This document shows, piece after piece, positions 27,083 to 36,696 of a stretch of DNA of 64,000 nt. Both the position numbers and the translations under genes were made by a program. The notes under the pieces are model-generated. The model saw only the letters and a list, made by a program, of their open reading frames with translations. It had not been told where the DNA came from and made no database searches. The DNA comes from Microbacterium sp. GCS4 (lineage in GTDB: Bacteria; Actinomycetota; Actinomycetes; Actinomycetales; Microbacteriaceae): NCBI RefSeq assembly GCF_001262495.1, contig NZ_LGYE01000001.1, positions 1,423,498 through 1,487,497 of the forward strand, written 5' to 3'. Numbering within the stretch: position 1 is the stretch's first letter; every line of letters starts with the position of its first letter.

Positions 27083-27787
27083 TCAGAGCAGCGGCGGCGG
27101 GGCCGAGGCCTCGCGCAGCGCGCGCTCCACCGTGGACTGCACGAGGGCGGAGAGGAACCCGCCGGCATTCTCGACGCCGATCTCCGACAGCCGAGCCGTG
27201 GACTGCGCGATGATCGAGCGTGAGAACTCGGTCGCGGTCTGGATCGCGTCCGCGTAGGCTGCGCGATCCGCCTCCGCGATGACCACCGGCTCGCAGCCCA
27301 TCTCGACGGCGAGCGCCTGCGCGATCGGCAGCACGGCTGCCGGGGCGGTCACGGCGGCGTAGCCCGCCTGAAGCTGTCGCAGATCGATCGACGTCCCCGT
27401 GAACGTGATCGCGGGATGCACCGCCAACGGGATCGCCCCGCGCTCCGCGGCCGAGCGCAGCACCTCGATCCCGTACGCCGGGTCGGTGTGCAGCACCAGC
27501 TGACCGATCTGCCAGCCGCCGACCTCGGCGATGCCCGCTACGAGTCCGGGCAGCTGGTCGTGCGGCACGGCCAGCACGACCAGCTCGCTGCGGCGCACGA
27601 CGTCGAGAGGTTCGAGGACCGGGACGTCCGGGAGCACCGCCGACGCACGGTCGTCATCCGAGCCGGTCGTGATGCCGGTCACGGCATGCCCGGCGCCCGC
27701 CAGCGCGGCCCCGATCACGGGCCCGACACGTCCGGCGCCGATGATGCCGACGCCGAGACGCCCATCACGCGTGGTCGGGTCAGTCAC
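27083..27787 (-). CDS. Rossmann-like/DUF2520 domain oxidoreductase-like protein
   Basis: A 234-residue protein with an NAD(P)-binding N-terminus (VGIIGAGRVGPVIGAALAGAGH) and a C-terminal DUF2520 helical domain (HPAITFTGTSIDL, ATEFSRSIIAQSTARL). Its fold recalls pyrroline-5-carboxylate and ketopantoate reductases. The start is GTG 27787, overlapping the PH-domain gene's stop by 8 bp. In many actinobacteria this gene follows folK and precedes panC, which suggests a link with pantothenate metabolism. No panC follows here; the next minus-strand gene is lysS. Confidence 0.85.
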   Translation of the reverse strand: MTDPTTRDGRLGVGIIGAGRVGPVIGAALAGAGHAVTGITTGSDDDRASAVLPDVPVLEPLDVVRRSELVVLAVPHDQLPGLVAGIAEVGGWQIGQLVLHTDPAYGIEVLRSAAERGAIPLAVHPAITFTGTSIDLRQLQAGYAAVTAPAAVLPIAQALAVEMGCEPVVIAEADRAAYADAIQTATEFSRSIIAQSTARLSEIGVENAGGFLSALVQSTVERALREASAPPPLL

Positions 27788-29699
27788 GAGGCGGAGCAGG
27801 AGGAACGGACGGAGGAGCCGCAGTCGGCGCGGACGGCGGAGCCGCAGGCGGTGATGGCGGAGCTGGCGGCGCAGACGGCATGGAGGAGGGAGGCGGCGGC
27901 GCAGAGTCCTCCGACCACGCAGGCGGCGCGAGCGGCGCGGGCGGAGCGGGCAGCCCCGCATCCGCTTCCCCGGCATCCGGTGTCACACTCGCCGCGTACT
28001 GCCCCCAACGATGCGAGTGATCGACCTCAGCCGCAGCGGCAGCCGCAGCCGTCACACCGTCGATCAGGAAGCGCGCGTCCGGCAACTCGAGTCCGGCCAG
28101 GTAACCGGTGATGGCCCCCTGCACGGAGTGGATCTGCGCCCCCGAGACGCGCTGCGCGCGGTCGATGGGCCCCTGCGAGAGCGAGACGCCCTGCAGGCGG
28201 GCGAGCGGGAAGATCGCGAGCTTGCGCCATACGATCCCGCGCCGCAGCAGCAGGCCGAAATCGGTCAGGTAATACCCCTGCCGCTTCCACGACAACGGGC
28301 GCCGCCACCACGCGCGGCGCGGCATCCGCACATAGGGATCGCCGTCGATCGGGCCGAGGATCCCGTGGTCCCAGACGACGGGGAGATCGGCGGCCGGGGC
28401 GTCGGGCAGGATCAGCCCCAGCACGCGCTCGACATCGGCGCGCTTGCCCACCGGAAGCACGACGTTGAACTGCTGAGCGGAACCGGACTGCTGCTGCGCC
28501 GCGCTCTTGCCGCTCATGCGGTTGATGCGGACCGTCCACCATCCGAACGGACGCCACAGCAGCGACTGCGTCACCTCGACCGCGAAGATGCGCCCGGGAG
28601 GCAGGGTCTCGGTCACGGTGGTGAGCAGGCCGTATGTGATGCGCACACCGTCCGGAGTCGGCGCGATCGAATAGCGCAGCGACTTCGAGATCTGCGCCCA
28701 GGTGATACCGATCACGGCGATCACGAGCGGGATGCCCATGCCGAGCCCGAGGCCGAGGCCGATCACGCTGCCCAGCGGCTCGCCATCGAGCAGCGACCCG
28801 ATGAGGATCCCGCCGATCGCGACGAGGAAGATCAGCCCGAAGAACACGATCCACAGGACGCTCGAGATGAGCTGCGACCCCACCAGGCGACCGGTGGGGA
28901 TCTTGACGACGCTCTCGGGTTCGACGTCGGCGAGGTCGACTCCGGAGATCAGGTCGTTGACCCCGTCGTTCATGGTGCCGACGAGCTGTGCACGAGCCGA
29001 ACCGGGGGCGGCGGGACCCGCGGCCCCGGGGGCCACCGCCCCGGCATCGACGGACGATGCACCCCCGCGCGCCCCCCCGGTCGCGGACTGCCGTGCTGCA
29101 CGAGCGCCCGAGGCGAGGCGCAGGATGTCGGCACGCACCGACTCGGCTCGCGGCGTCGCCAGATACTCGAGCTCGACGTTCGAGTCGTTCCCGGCGCCGA
29201 CGACCTCGAGCTTCGCGAGACCGATGATGCGCGCGGGGAACGGGCGTGTGAGGTTCACACCCTGCACGCGATCGAGCGGCGCGCGACGATGCGAGCGGAA
29301 GATGATGCCCTTGCGCACCTCGACATGGTCGCCCGTGATGCGGAACTGCTGGAAGCGCCAGACGAACCAGAAGATCCCGACGAGCACCACGGCGAGCGCG
29401 AGCACGCCCAGCAGCACCACGAGGATCAGGTTGTTCGCGAGCACCCACTCGACGGGGTCACCGCCGTACTGGTCGTAGTGTGCCTCCTCGGGAGTGAAGA
29501 GGTCGACGAACCAGGCGATGAGACGATCCCGCAGGTTCGCGATCGCGATACCGGCGACGATGATGAGCGCCAGCCCGCCCTTGAAGAGCGGGGTGAGCGG
29601 ATGCATCCGATGCCAGTCGCCGTCGGCGAGAGTCGACGACTCCCCCGAAGGACGCGGCGACGTGGCCACAGTGGGCGGCGGCAGCTGCGGCTCGCTCAC
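27780..29699 (-). CDS. PH domain-containing membrane protein (YdbT-like)
   Basis: A 639-residue membrane protein with repeated bacterial PH (DUF304) units. The first hydrophobic pair lies near residues 37–53 and 90–110, followed by a PH unit with VRKGIIFRSHRRAPLDRVQGVNL. A second pair (VLWIVFFGLIFLVAIGGILI; IPLVIAVIGITWAQI) precedes ITYGLLTTVTETLPPGRIFAVEV, and a third unit contains LLLRRGIVWRKLAIFPLARLQG. The last 75 residues are Pro/Ala-rich. It starts at GTG 29699, overlapping the smaller PH gene's stop by 4 bp. YdbS/YdbT-type pairs are implicated in membrane-stress or antimicrobial tolerance; the specific role here is unknown. Confidence 0.85.
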   Translation of the reverse strand: MSEPQLPPPTVATSPRPSGESSTLADGDWHRMHPLTPLFKGGLALIIVAGIAIANLRDRLIAWFVDLFTPEEAHYDQYGGDPVEWVLANNLILVVLLGVLALAVVLVGIFWFVWRFQQFRITGDHVEVRKGIIFRSHRRAPLDRVQGVNLTRPFPARIIGLAKLEVVGAGNDSNVELEYLATPRAESVRADILRLASGARAARQSATGGARGGASSVDAGAVAPGAAGPAAPGSARAQLVGTMNDGVNDLISGVDLADVEPESVVKIPTGRLVGSQLISSVLWIVFFGLIFLVAIGGILIGSLLDGEPLGSVIGLGLGLGMGIPLVIAVIGITWAQISKSLRYSIAPTPDGVRITYGLLTTVTETLPPGRIFAVEVTQSLLWRPFGWWTVRINRMSGKSAAQQQSGSAQQFNVVLPVGKRADVERVLGLILPDAPAADLPVVWDHGILGPIDGDPYVRMPRRAWWRRPLSWKRQGYYLTDFGLLLRRGIVWRKLAIFPLARLQGVSLSQGPIDRAQRVSGAQIHSVQGAITGYLAGLELPDARFLIDGVTAAAAAAAEVDHSHRWGQYAASVTPDAGEADAGLPAPPAPLAPPAWSEDSAPPPPSSMPSAPPAPPSPPAAPPSAPTAAPPSVPPAPPRD

Positions 29700-30292
29700 A
29701 GGCCGGTCCGGCGGGTCTCGGCGACCTCGATCAGGGTGTCCCGGAGCGTCTCGGCCGCGCCCTGCGTGAGACCGGGGATCTGCACACCGGTCGTGGCTGC
29801 GGCCGTGACCATCTTGAGCTGGGTGACGCCGAACGCGCGGTCGAGCGGTCCCTGCGTGATGTCGACGAGCTGCATGCGACCGTAGGGCACGGCAATCATG
29901 CGCTGCCACAGGATGCCCTTGCGGAACACGATGTCGTCGTCGCGCAGCATGTATCCGATCGCACGCGCCTGCCGCGGGAGGATCACGAGCGTGATGAGCA
30001 CCACCACGGCGATCGCGCCCGCCGGGATCCACGCCCAGGTCTGATGCAGCACCATCGCGAGGACCACGGCGACCGCGGCGACGAACACGAGGAAGAGAAG
30101 GTTCTGGACGATCTGCGACACCACGTAGCGCGGCGAGATCTGGTGCCAGGTGCCGTCGAGTTCCAGACGCGCATCGCTGCGCACGGTGCGGAGCTGCGCG
30201 TACGTGCCCTGGTCGAGGGCGCCGAGGTCAGTGACCTCCGCCGAGTTCAGCGGGGCCGGGGTCGTCGGCTCGGTCTCTGGGTTCTGAGTCAT
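29696..30292 (-). CDS. PH domain-containing membrane protein (YdbS-like)
   Basis: A 198-residue protein: a soluble N-terminus, two transmembrane helices (about residues 60–80 and 85–105) and one bacterial PH domain with YMLRDDDIVFRKGILWQRMIAVPYGRMQLVDIT. The ATG at 30292 has AAGGA at normal spacing and is kept even though it makes the gene overlap the end of the DUF3180 gene by 65 bp. It is the small partner of the larger PH protein, to which it is coupled by a GTGA overlap. Confidence 0.87.
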   Translation of the reverse strand: MTQNPETEPTTPAPLNSAEVTDLGALDQGTYAQLRTVRSDARLELDGTWHQISPRYVVSQIVQNLLFLVFVAAVAVVLAMVLHQTWAWIPAGAIAVVVLITLVILPRQARAIGYMLRDDDIVFRKGILWQRMIAVPYGRMQLVDITQGPLDRAFGVTQLKMVTAAATTGVQIPGLTQGAAETLRDTLIEVAETRRTGL

Positions 30293-30725
30293 CAGGATCC
30301 TTCGGCAGGGTGCAGAACTGTTCGGCGATGAGCGCGGCGACCACGAGCACGATCGCGCTCCCGATCAGCGCCAGCATCGCCACAGTCGACCCTACCGGGG
30401 GATCGATGGGGCGGGACAGGAGGAACACCAGGAGACCCGCGCCGACGCCCGCCATGATCGCGCCCAGGAGGCTGGAGGCGCGGGCGAGCGTCACCGCGCG
30501 CGTGGCGCGGAAGGGATCGATGCGGATGCCGGAGCGCACGCTCGCACGCACCGGCCACGCCACCGCGAACGACGCGGCGCCGATCAACAGCAGCAGGAGC
30601 GGCAGCAGCAGCGAGGGCGTGAAAGTGACGCGGCCGGTCGCCGTCAGCACATGGTCGAGCAGATAGCCCGCTCCGCCCCCGAGCAGCGCCAGCACGACCA
30701 GGAGGCCGATCGAGGTGCGGCGCAT
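30228..30725 (-). CDS. DUF3180 family membrane protein
   Basis: A 165-residue integral membrane protein with four hydrophobic segments (LLVVLALLGGGAGYLL; LLLPLLLLLIGAASFAVAW; SSLLGAIMAGVGAGLLVFLL; AMLALIGSAIVLVVAALI) and an acidic tail. In actinobacteria DUF3180 genes regularly follow folK, as here. The start ATG at 30725 shares one base with the folK stop (TGATG). Its final 65 bp also encode the start of the next gene. Function unknown. Confidence 0.87.
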   Translation of the reverse strand: MRRTSIGLLVVLALLGGGAGYLLDHVLTATGRVTFTPSLLLPLLLLLIGAASFAVAWPVRASVRSGIRIDPFRATRAVTLARASSLLGAIMAGVGAGLLVFLLSRPIDPPVGSTVAMLALIGSAIVLVVAALIAEQFCTLPKDPDDSEPRDRADDPGPAELGGGH

Positions 30726-31279
30726 CAGTCGCCCCGACCGTCCCGGTCGTTCGTGTCGCGCAGGGCCGCCGCGAGGTCGGCGACGCGGCCATGTCCCGGG
30801 AGCACGGCGTCGCGATCGAGGTCGAGCCACGGGTCGAGCACGAACAGTCTCTCTGCCGCGCGGGGATGCGGGAGCAGCATCCGCTCGTCGTCGGAGGTCT
30901 CGTCGCCGTAGGCGATCAGGTCGAGATCGAGTGTTCGATCGCCCCAGCGCACGCGGCGCTCGCGGCCGTGCTCCTGCTCGATCGCGTGCAGCATGCCCAG
31001 AAGCACCGACGGCGCGAGGCGGGTCGTCACGATCGCGACGGCGTTGACGTACCCGGGCGCATCCGGCTCGGGGCCGTCGAGCGTGAGGGCCACGGTCTCG
31101 TGCAGCGGAGACAGGCGCACCTCCGACACGAGGGGCAGCCGGGCGATGCGGGCGGCAGCCTCGCGGATCGTCTCCTCGCGGTCCCCGAGGTTCGCTCCGA
31201 AGGCGACGACCGCCTGGGTGTCCTCTCGGCCGGGATGAGGTCCGGGCAGCTGCGGAGGCTGGGCGAGGTTGCGGCTCAT
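30725..31279 (-). CDS. folK: 2-amino-4-hydroxy-6-hydroxymethyldihydropteridine diphosphokinase
   Basis: A 184-residue HPPK with VVAFGANLGDREETI at the N-terminus, YVNAVAIVTTRL and the active-site signature RRVRWGDRTLDLDLIAYGD, followed by LPHPRAAERLFVLDPW. It transfers pyrophosphate from ATP to the pterin alcohol, the step before dihydropteroate synthase. A Pro-rich leader of about 20 residues precedes the domain. ATG 31279 overlaps the folB stop by 4 bp. Confidence 0.95.
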   Translation of the reverse strand: MSRNLAQPPQLPGPHPGREDTQAVVAFGANLGDREETIREAAARIARLPLVSEVRLSPLHETVALTLDGPEPDAPGYVNAVAIVTTRLAPSVLLGMLHAIEQEHGRERRVRWGDRTLDLDLIAYGDETSDDERMLLPHPRAAERLFVLDPWLDLDRDAVLPGHGRVADLAAALRDTNDRDGRGD

Positions 31280-31668
31280 GAGGAGAACTCCACGGCGGTG
31301 TAGGGCTGCGCGCGGTGCACGGTGACTGCGACGTCCGAGAACGTGAGGGCGATCGGAGCGTGCGGCTTGTGCACCGTCACGGTGACGGAGTGCACGCGCT
31401 GGTCGTCGAGGGCGACATCGGCGATGCGCTGCGCCAGGGTCTCGATGAGGTTCACCGGCTCCCCCGCCACCACGGCCGCCACCTTCTCGGCGAGCTCCCC
31501 GTAGTGCACGGTGTCGACCACGTCGTCGGATGCCGCGGCATCGCGCAACGGCATCCGCAGGGTCAGATCGATCGTGAACTCCTGCCCGTTCGCGCGCTCG
31601 TGATCGTAGACGCCGTGGCGACCGAACACCGTGAGTCCGGTGAGCACGATCTCGTCGAGGAAGTCCAT
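31276..31668 (-). CDS. folB: Dihydroneopterin aldolase
   Basis: A 130-residue protein with the FolB landmarks TGLTVFGRHGVYDHERANGQEF, DTVHYGELAEKV and LIETLAQRIADV (catalytic Tyr and Lys regions). It converts dihydroneopterin to the hydroxymethyl pterin used by FolK. It lies 3 bp after folP and overlaps folK by 4 bp, so the three are one unit. Confidence 0.95.
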   Translation of the reverse strand: MDFLDEIVLTGLTVFGRHGVYDHERANGQEFTIDLTLRMPLRDAAASDDVVDTVHYGELAEKVAAVVAGEPVNLIETLAQRIADVALDDQRVHSVTVTVHKPHAPIALTFSDVAVTVHRAQPYTAVEFSS

Positions 31669-31671
31669 TGT

Positions 31672-32472
31672 CTAACCCTCCCAGGCATGGGCGATCACGA
31701 TGGCGTCGCGCGTCGCCGCGACGTCGTGCACGCGCACGGCCCACACCCCGGCCCGCACGGCCAGGGCGCTGGTGACCGCGGTCGCGAGGTCGCGGCGCTT
31801 CTCGGTGACGGTGGCGGGATCGGCGTCGAGCGTCTCGGCGAGGAACCGCTTGCGAGAGGTTCCGATCAGCACGCGGGGCCCGAGCGCGACGATCTCGTCG
31901 AGGCCCGAGAGCACTCCCCAGTTCTGGCCGCCCCGCTTGGAGAATCCGATGCCGGGATCGACGATCAGCCGCGACGGCGCGATGCCGGCTGCCGCGGCCT
32001 CGCCCATCCGTGCCTTCAGCTCGCCCGCGACCTCGCGCGCGGCGCGCCGGTACTGGGCGTGCGCGTACATGTCGTCGGAGAAATCGCGCCAGTGGCCGAT
32101 CGCGTAGTCCGCGCCCGACGCCGCGACGGCAGCGCGCATCTCGGGGTCGGCGAGGCCGCCGGAGACGTCGTTGACGATGCGCGCGCCCGCGCGCACTGCG
32201 GCGTCGGCCGTCGCGGCGTTGAGGGTGTCGATGCTGACGGGAGCACCGGCCGCGACGAGCTGTTCGATCACGGGGAGCACGCGCTGCTGCTCGATCTTGG
32301 GTCCCACCCGCTCCGCCCCCGGTCGGGTGGACTCTCCGCCGACGTCGAGCACCGTGGCGCCCTCCTCGCGCAGGCGCAGCCCGTGGGCGACCGCCCGATC
32401 GACGTCCAGATAGCGTCCGCCGTCGCTGAACGAGTCCGGCGTCACGTTGACGATGCCCCAGATCGCGGTCAT
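31672..32472 (-). CDS. folP: Dihydropteroate synthase
   Basis: A 266-residue TIM-barrel enzyme with VNVTPDSFSDGG (residues 9–19), DVGGESTRPGAE (43–54), SIDT, RIVNDVSGG, DPGIGFSKRGGQNW and IGTSRKRFL. It condenses the pterin pyrophosphate with p-aminobenzoate and is the sulfonamide target. The ATG at 32472 overlaps the folE stop by 4 bp. All key loops are intact. Confidence 0.97.
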   Translation of the reverse strand: MTAIWGIVNVTPDSFSDGGRYLDVDRAVAHGLRLREEGATVLDVGGESTRPGAERVGPKIEQQRVLPVIEQLVAAGAPVSIDTLNAATADAAVRAGARIVNDVSGGLADPEMRAAVAASGADYAIGHWRDFSDDMYAHAQYRRAAREVAGELKARMGEAAAAGIAPSRLIVDPGIGFSKRGGQNWGVLSGLDEIVALGPRVLIGTSRKRFLAETLDADPATVTEKRRDLATAVTSALAVRAGVWAVRVHDVAATRDAIVIAHAWEG

Positions 32473-33071
32473 GCGTGCAGGCCTCCCGGCGATGCACCGA
32501 TCAGCGCGATGAGCTCGGCCCTCGCAGCGGTGTCGGTGTACTCCCCGCGCGCGGCGATCGTGAGCGTCGACGCCTCGGGCTGGCGCCCGCCGCGCATCGT
32601 GACGCATCCGTGGCTCGCGTCGAGCACGACGAGCACCCCGCGGGTGTCGAGGCTCTCGGCGATCGTGTCGGCGATCTGCTCGCCCAAGCGCTCCTGCACC
32701 TGCGGTCTGGTCGCGAGGGTCTCCACGACGCGGACGAGCGCACCGAGGCCGACGACCTGCTCTCCCGGGAGGTAGGCGATGTGTGCGCGTCCGGCGAAGG
32801 GCAGCAGGTGGTGTTCGCACACCGATCGGAAGCGGATGTCGCGCAGCAGCACCGCGCCGGAGGGAAGGGTGTCCGGGGCAGGGCCGCGAGAGACGCTGAT
32901 CGTGTGCGCGAGGGGTGCCGCGGCATCCTCGCCCACTCCGGCGAAGAACTCGGAGTACAGCTCCGCCATGCGCGACGGCGTCTGGCGCAGACCCGGCCGG
33001 TCCGGGTCCTCCCCGATCGCCTCGAGGAGCTCACGGGTGAGCCGCTCGACGCGCGCGCGGTCGACCGCCAC
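32469..33071 (-). CDS. folE: GTP cyclohydrolase I
   Basis: A 200-residue enzyme with zinc ligands Cys85 and His88 (SVCEHHLLPFAGRAHIAY) and Cys156 (HGCVTMRG). The GLGALVRVVETLATRPQVQERL helix is also present. It opens GTP to dihydroneopterin triphosphate, the first step of folate synthesis. The start is GTG 33071, two bases after the ftsH stop. It leads folP, folB and folK. Confidence 0.97.
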   Translation of the reverse strand: MAVDRARVERLTRELLEAIGEDPDRPGLRQTPSRMAELYSEFFAGVGEDAAAPLAHTISVSRGPAPDTLPSGAVLLRDIRFRSVCEHHLLPFAGRAHIAYLPGEQVVGLGALVRVVETLATRPQVQERLGEQIADTIAESLDTRGVLVVLDASHGCVTMRGGRQPEASTLTIAARGEYTDTAARAELIALIGASPGGLHA

Positions 33072-33073
33072 GA

Positions 33074-35074
<2,001 letters not shown>

Positions 35075-35156
35075 GGTCGGATCAGCGTATCGCGCACGGG
35101 CTAGGGGACCGCTGTGCGTTCACCCACGGCGTACCCGTCCCCGGCCCGCTCCCCAC

Positions 35157-35223
35157 CCCGTCTATTTCTGCCGTTTGACGCAAAGCGGCGTCCGGTTTGC
35201 GCCAAACGGCAGAAATAGACGGG
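35157..35223. repeat. 28-bp near-perfect inverted repeat between hpt and ftsH
   Basis: Arms at 35157–35184 and 35196–35223 pair over 28 bp around an 11-nt loop. The single mismatch is A/C on the plus strand but becomes a G·U pair in minus-strand RNA, the strand on which hpt and ftsH are transcribed. The arms are A/T-rich in the outer half, unlike typical terminators here. It begins 15 bp after the hpt stop and may be a terminator, an RNA-stability element or a dispersed palindromic repeat. Confidence 0.8.
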
Positions 35224-35237
35224 TTTGAGGGTCAGGA

Positions 35238-35789
35238 TCAGGAGTACACGTGCGGGGCGAGCACCGCCACGTCGCGCAGGTTGCGGTAGCGCTCGGCGTA
35301 GTCGAGCCCGTAGCCGACGACGAACTCGACGGGGATGTCGAACCCGACGTACTTGCAGTCGATCTCGACCTTCGCCGCCTCGGGCTTGCGCAGCAGCGCG
35401 AGCACCTCGATCGACTCGGCGCCTCGCGACTCGAAGTTCTCGAGCAGCCAGCTGAGGGTCAGACCCGAGTCGATGATGTCCTCGACGATCAGCACGTGCT
35501 TGCCGTGCAGGTCGGTGTCGAGGTCCTTGCGGATCTGCACGACGCCGCTGGACTTCGTGCTGGCTCCGTAGCTCGACACCGCCATCCAGTCCATCGGCGC
35601 GTGGAACGGCAGGGCTCGGGCGAAGTCGGCCATCACCATGACCGCGCCCTTGAGCACGCCGACGAGGACGAGGTCCTTGCCCGCGTAGTCCTCCGCCACC
35701 CGGGCGGCGAGCTCGTCGAGCTTCGCGACGATCTCCTCCTCGGTGACGAGGATCTGTGCAAGGTCGTCCTGGATCTCCGCGGCGCGCAT
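35238..35789 (-). CDS. hpt: Hypoxanthine phosphoribosyltransferase
   Basis: A 183-residue purine-salvage enzyme. It has the type I PRPP-binding motif HVLIVEDIIDSGLTLSWLL, the SSYGASTKSSG flexible-loop region, LVGVLKGAVMVMADF near the N-terminus and the purine-site segment KYVGFDIPVEFVVGYGLDYAERYRNL. It converts hypoxanthine or guanine to the nucleotides. In actinobacteria tilS, hpt and ftsH are normally adjacent; here tilS lies about 900 bp away beyond an inserted DUF937 gene and repeats. Confidence 0.96.
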   Translation of the reverse strand: MRAAEIQDDLAQILVTEEEIVAKLDELAARVAEDYAGKDLVLVGVLKGAVMVMADFARALPFHAPMDWMAVSSYGASTKSSGVVQIRKDLDTDLHGKHVLIVEDIIDSGLTLSWLLENFESRGAESIEVLALLRKPEAAKVEIDCKYVGFDIPVEFVVGYGLDYAERYRNLRDVAVLAPHVYS

Positions 35790-35918
35790 GGATCGATTTT
35801 AGGCGACGCGATCGGATGCTCTCGCCTCCGGAACCCAGGATCGCTCCCCGCCGCGCGGGACCGCGCACTACTGTGAGCGGTGAGAGGGGCGGTCGCGCCC
35901 ACCGACGGAAGGAATCCC

Positions 35919-36497
35919 ATGGCTCTCGACGACATCCTGAAGCAGGTCCCGATCGACGACATCGCCGCAAAGCTGGGTGTCTCGACCGACGAGGCGAAGG
36001 CCGCGGTCGAGCAGGGCGGCGCGGTGCTTCTCGGCGGGCTCGCGAAGAACGCCTCGACCTCCGAGGGGTCGTCGGCGATCGAGAACGCGCTGAAACGACA
36101 CGAGGGCACGGGCGGCGCGGCGAAGGTCGACGACATCGACCAGGCCGACGGCGGCAAGATCGTCTCGCACATCCTCGGCTCCGATGAGAAGGAGGTCACC
36201 CAGAAGCTCACGGAGTCGAAGGCGACCGCGGGCATCGACTTCGGCAAGCTGCTCCCGATCCTCGCCCCGATCGTCATGGGGCTCATCGCGAACGCGAACA
36301 AGGGCAAGCAGTCGGATGCCGGTCAGGCGCAGTCCGGCGGCGGCATCGGCGACGTGATCGGCGGCCTTCTGGGCGGTGGGGACTCGAAGTCGGGCGGCGG
36401 CATCGGCGACCTGCTCGGCGGAGTCCTCGGCGGCGGTTCGAACTCCGGCGGCGGCATCGGCGACCTGCTCGGCGGCCTGTTCGGCGGAAAGAAGTAG
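35919..36497 (+). CDS. DUF937 domain-containing protein
   Basis: A 192-residue protein starting MALDDILKQVPIDDIAAKLGVS, with the DUF937 helical repeats VLLGGLAKNAS, DGGKIVSHILGSDEKEV and LLPILAPIVMGLIAN. The C-terminal 60 residues are low-complexity, with three copies of GGGIGDxxGG separated by Ser/Lys linkers. The start has GGAAGGAA at ideal spacing. Related proteins (YidB-like) have no firm function. It lies in the opposite orientation between hpt and tilS, directly followed by repeats. Confidence 0.87.
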   Translation: MALDDILKQVPIDDIAAKLGVSTDEAKAAVEQGGAVLLGGLAKNASTSEGSSAIENALKRHEGTGGAAKVDDIDQADGGKIVSHILGSDEKEVTQKLTESKATAGIDFGKLLPILAPIVMGLIANANKGKQSDAGQAQSGGGIGDVIGGLLGGGDSKSGGGIGDLLGGVLGGGSNSGGGIGDLLGGLFGGKK

Positions 36498-36507
36498 CAC
36501 GGACGGA

Positions 36508-36653
36508 GCGCGTTTCGTCTCGCTCGCTGCGCTCCCTCGCTCAACGACCGAGAAACACCCGTTCGTCGAGCTAGCGAAGCGAGACGAAACGCGCCACGAC
36601 CGAGAAGAACCCGTTCGTTGAGCGAGCGAAGCGAGACGAAACGCGCCACGACC
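36508..36653. repeat. Three copies of a GTTTCGTCTCGC / GCGAGACGAAAC intergenic repeat
   Basis: Two direct copies at 36558–36606 and 36610–36653 share CCCGTTCGT, GAGC and AGCGAAGCGAGACGAAACGC followed by GCCACGACC. A third, inverted copy occupies 36508–36554. The inverted copy and the last copy could pair into a long stem. The core resembles the abundant TCGTTGAGCGAGC…GCGAGACGAAAC repeats that I recall from Microbacterium intergenic regions. The array fills the space between the convergent DUF937 and tilS genes. Confidence 0.75.
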
Positions 36654-36696
36654 CGCGGGGTCCCGAGAGTCGGCACGTGCCGACGCCCGCAGGGCC

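Noticed and set aside
35157..35223. The 28-bp inverted repeat as ends of an insertion sequence or miniature transposon
   Set aside because: The loop is only 11 nt and there is no flanking target duplication, so it is not a simple transposon pair; a hairpin or dispersed palindrome fits better.
36508..36653. Direct repeats as a CRISPR array
   Set aside because: Only two direct copies and one inverted copy, no regular unique spacers and no cas genes.
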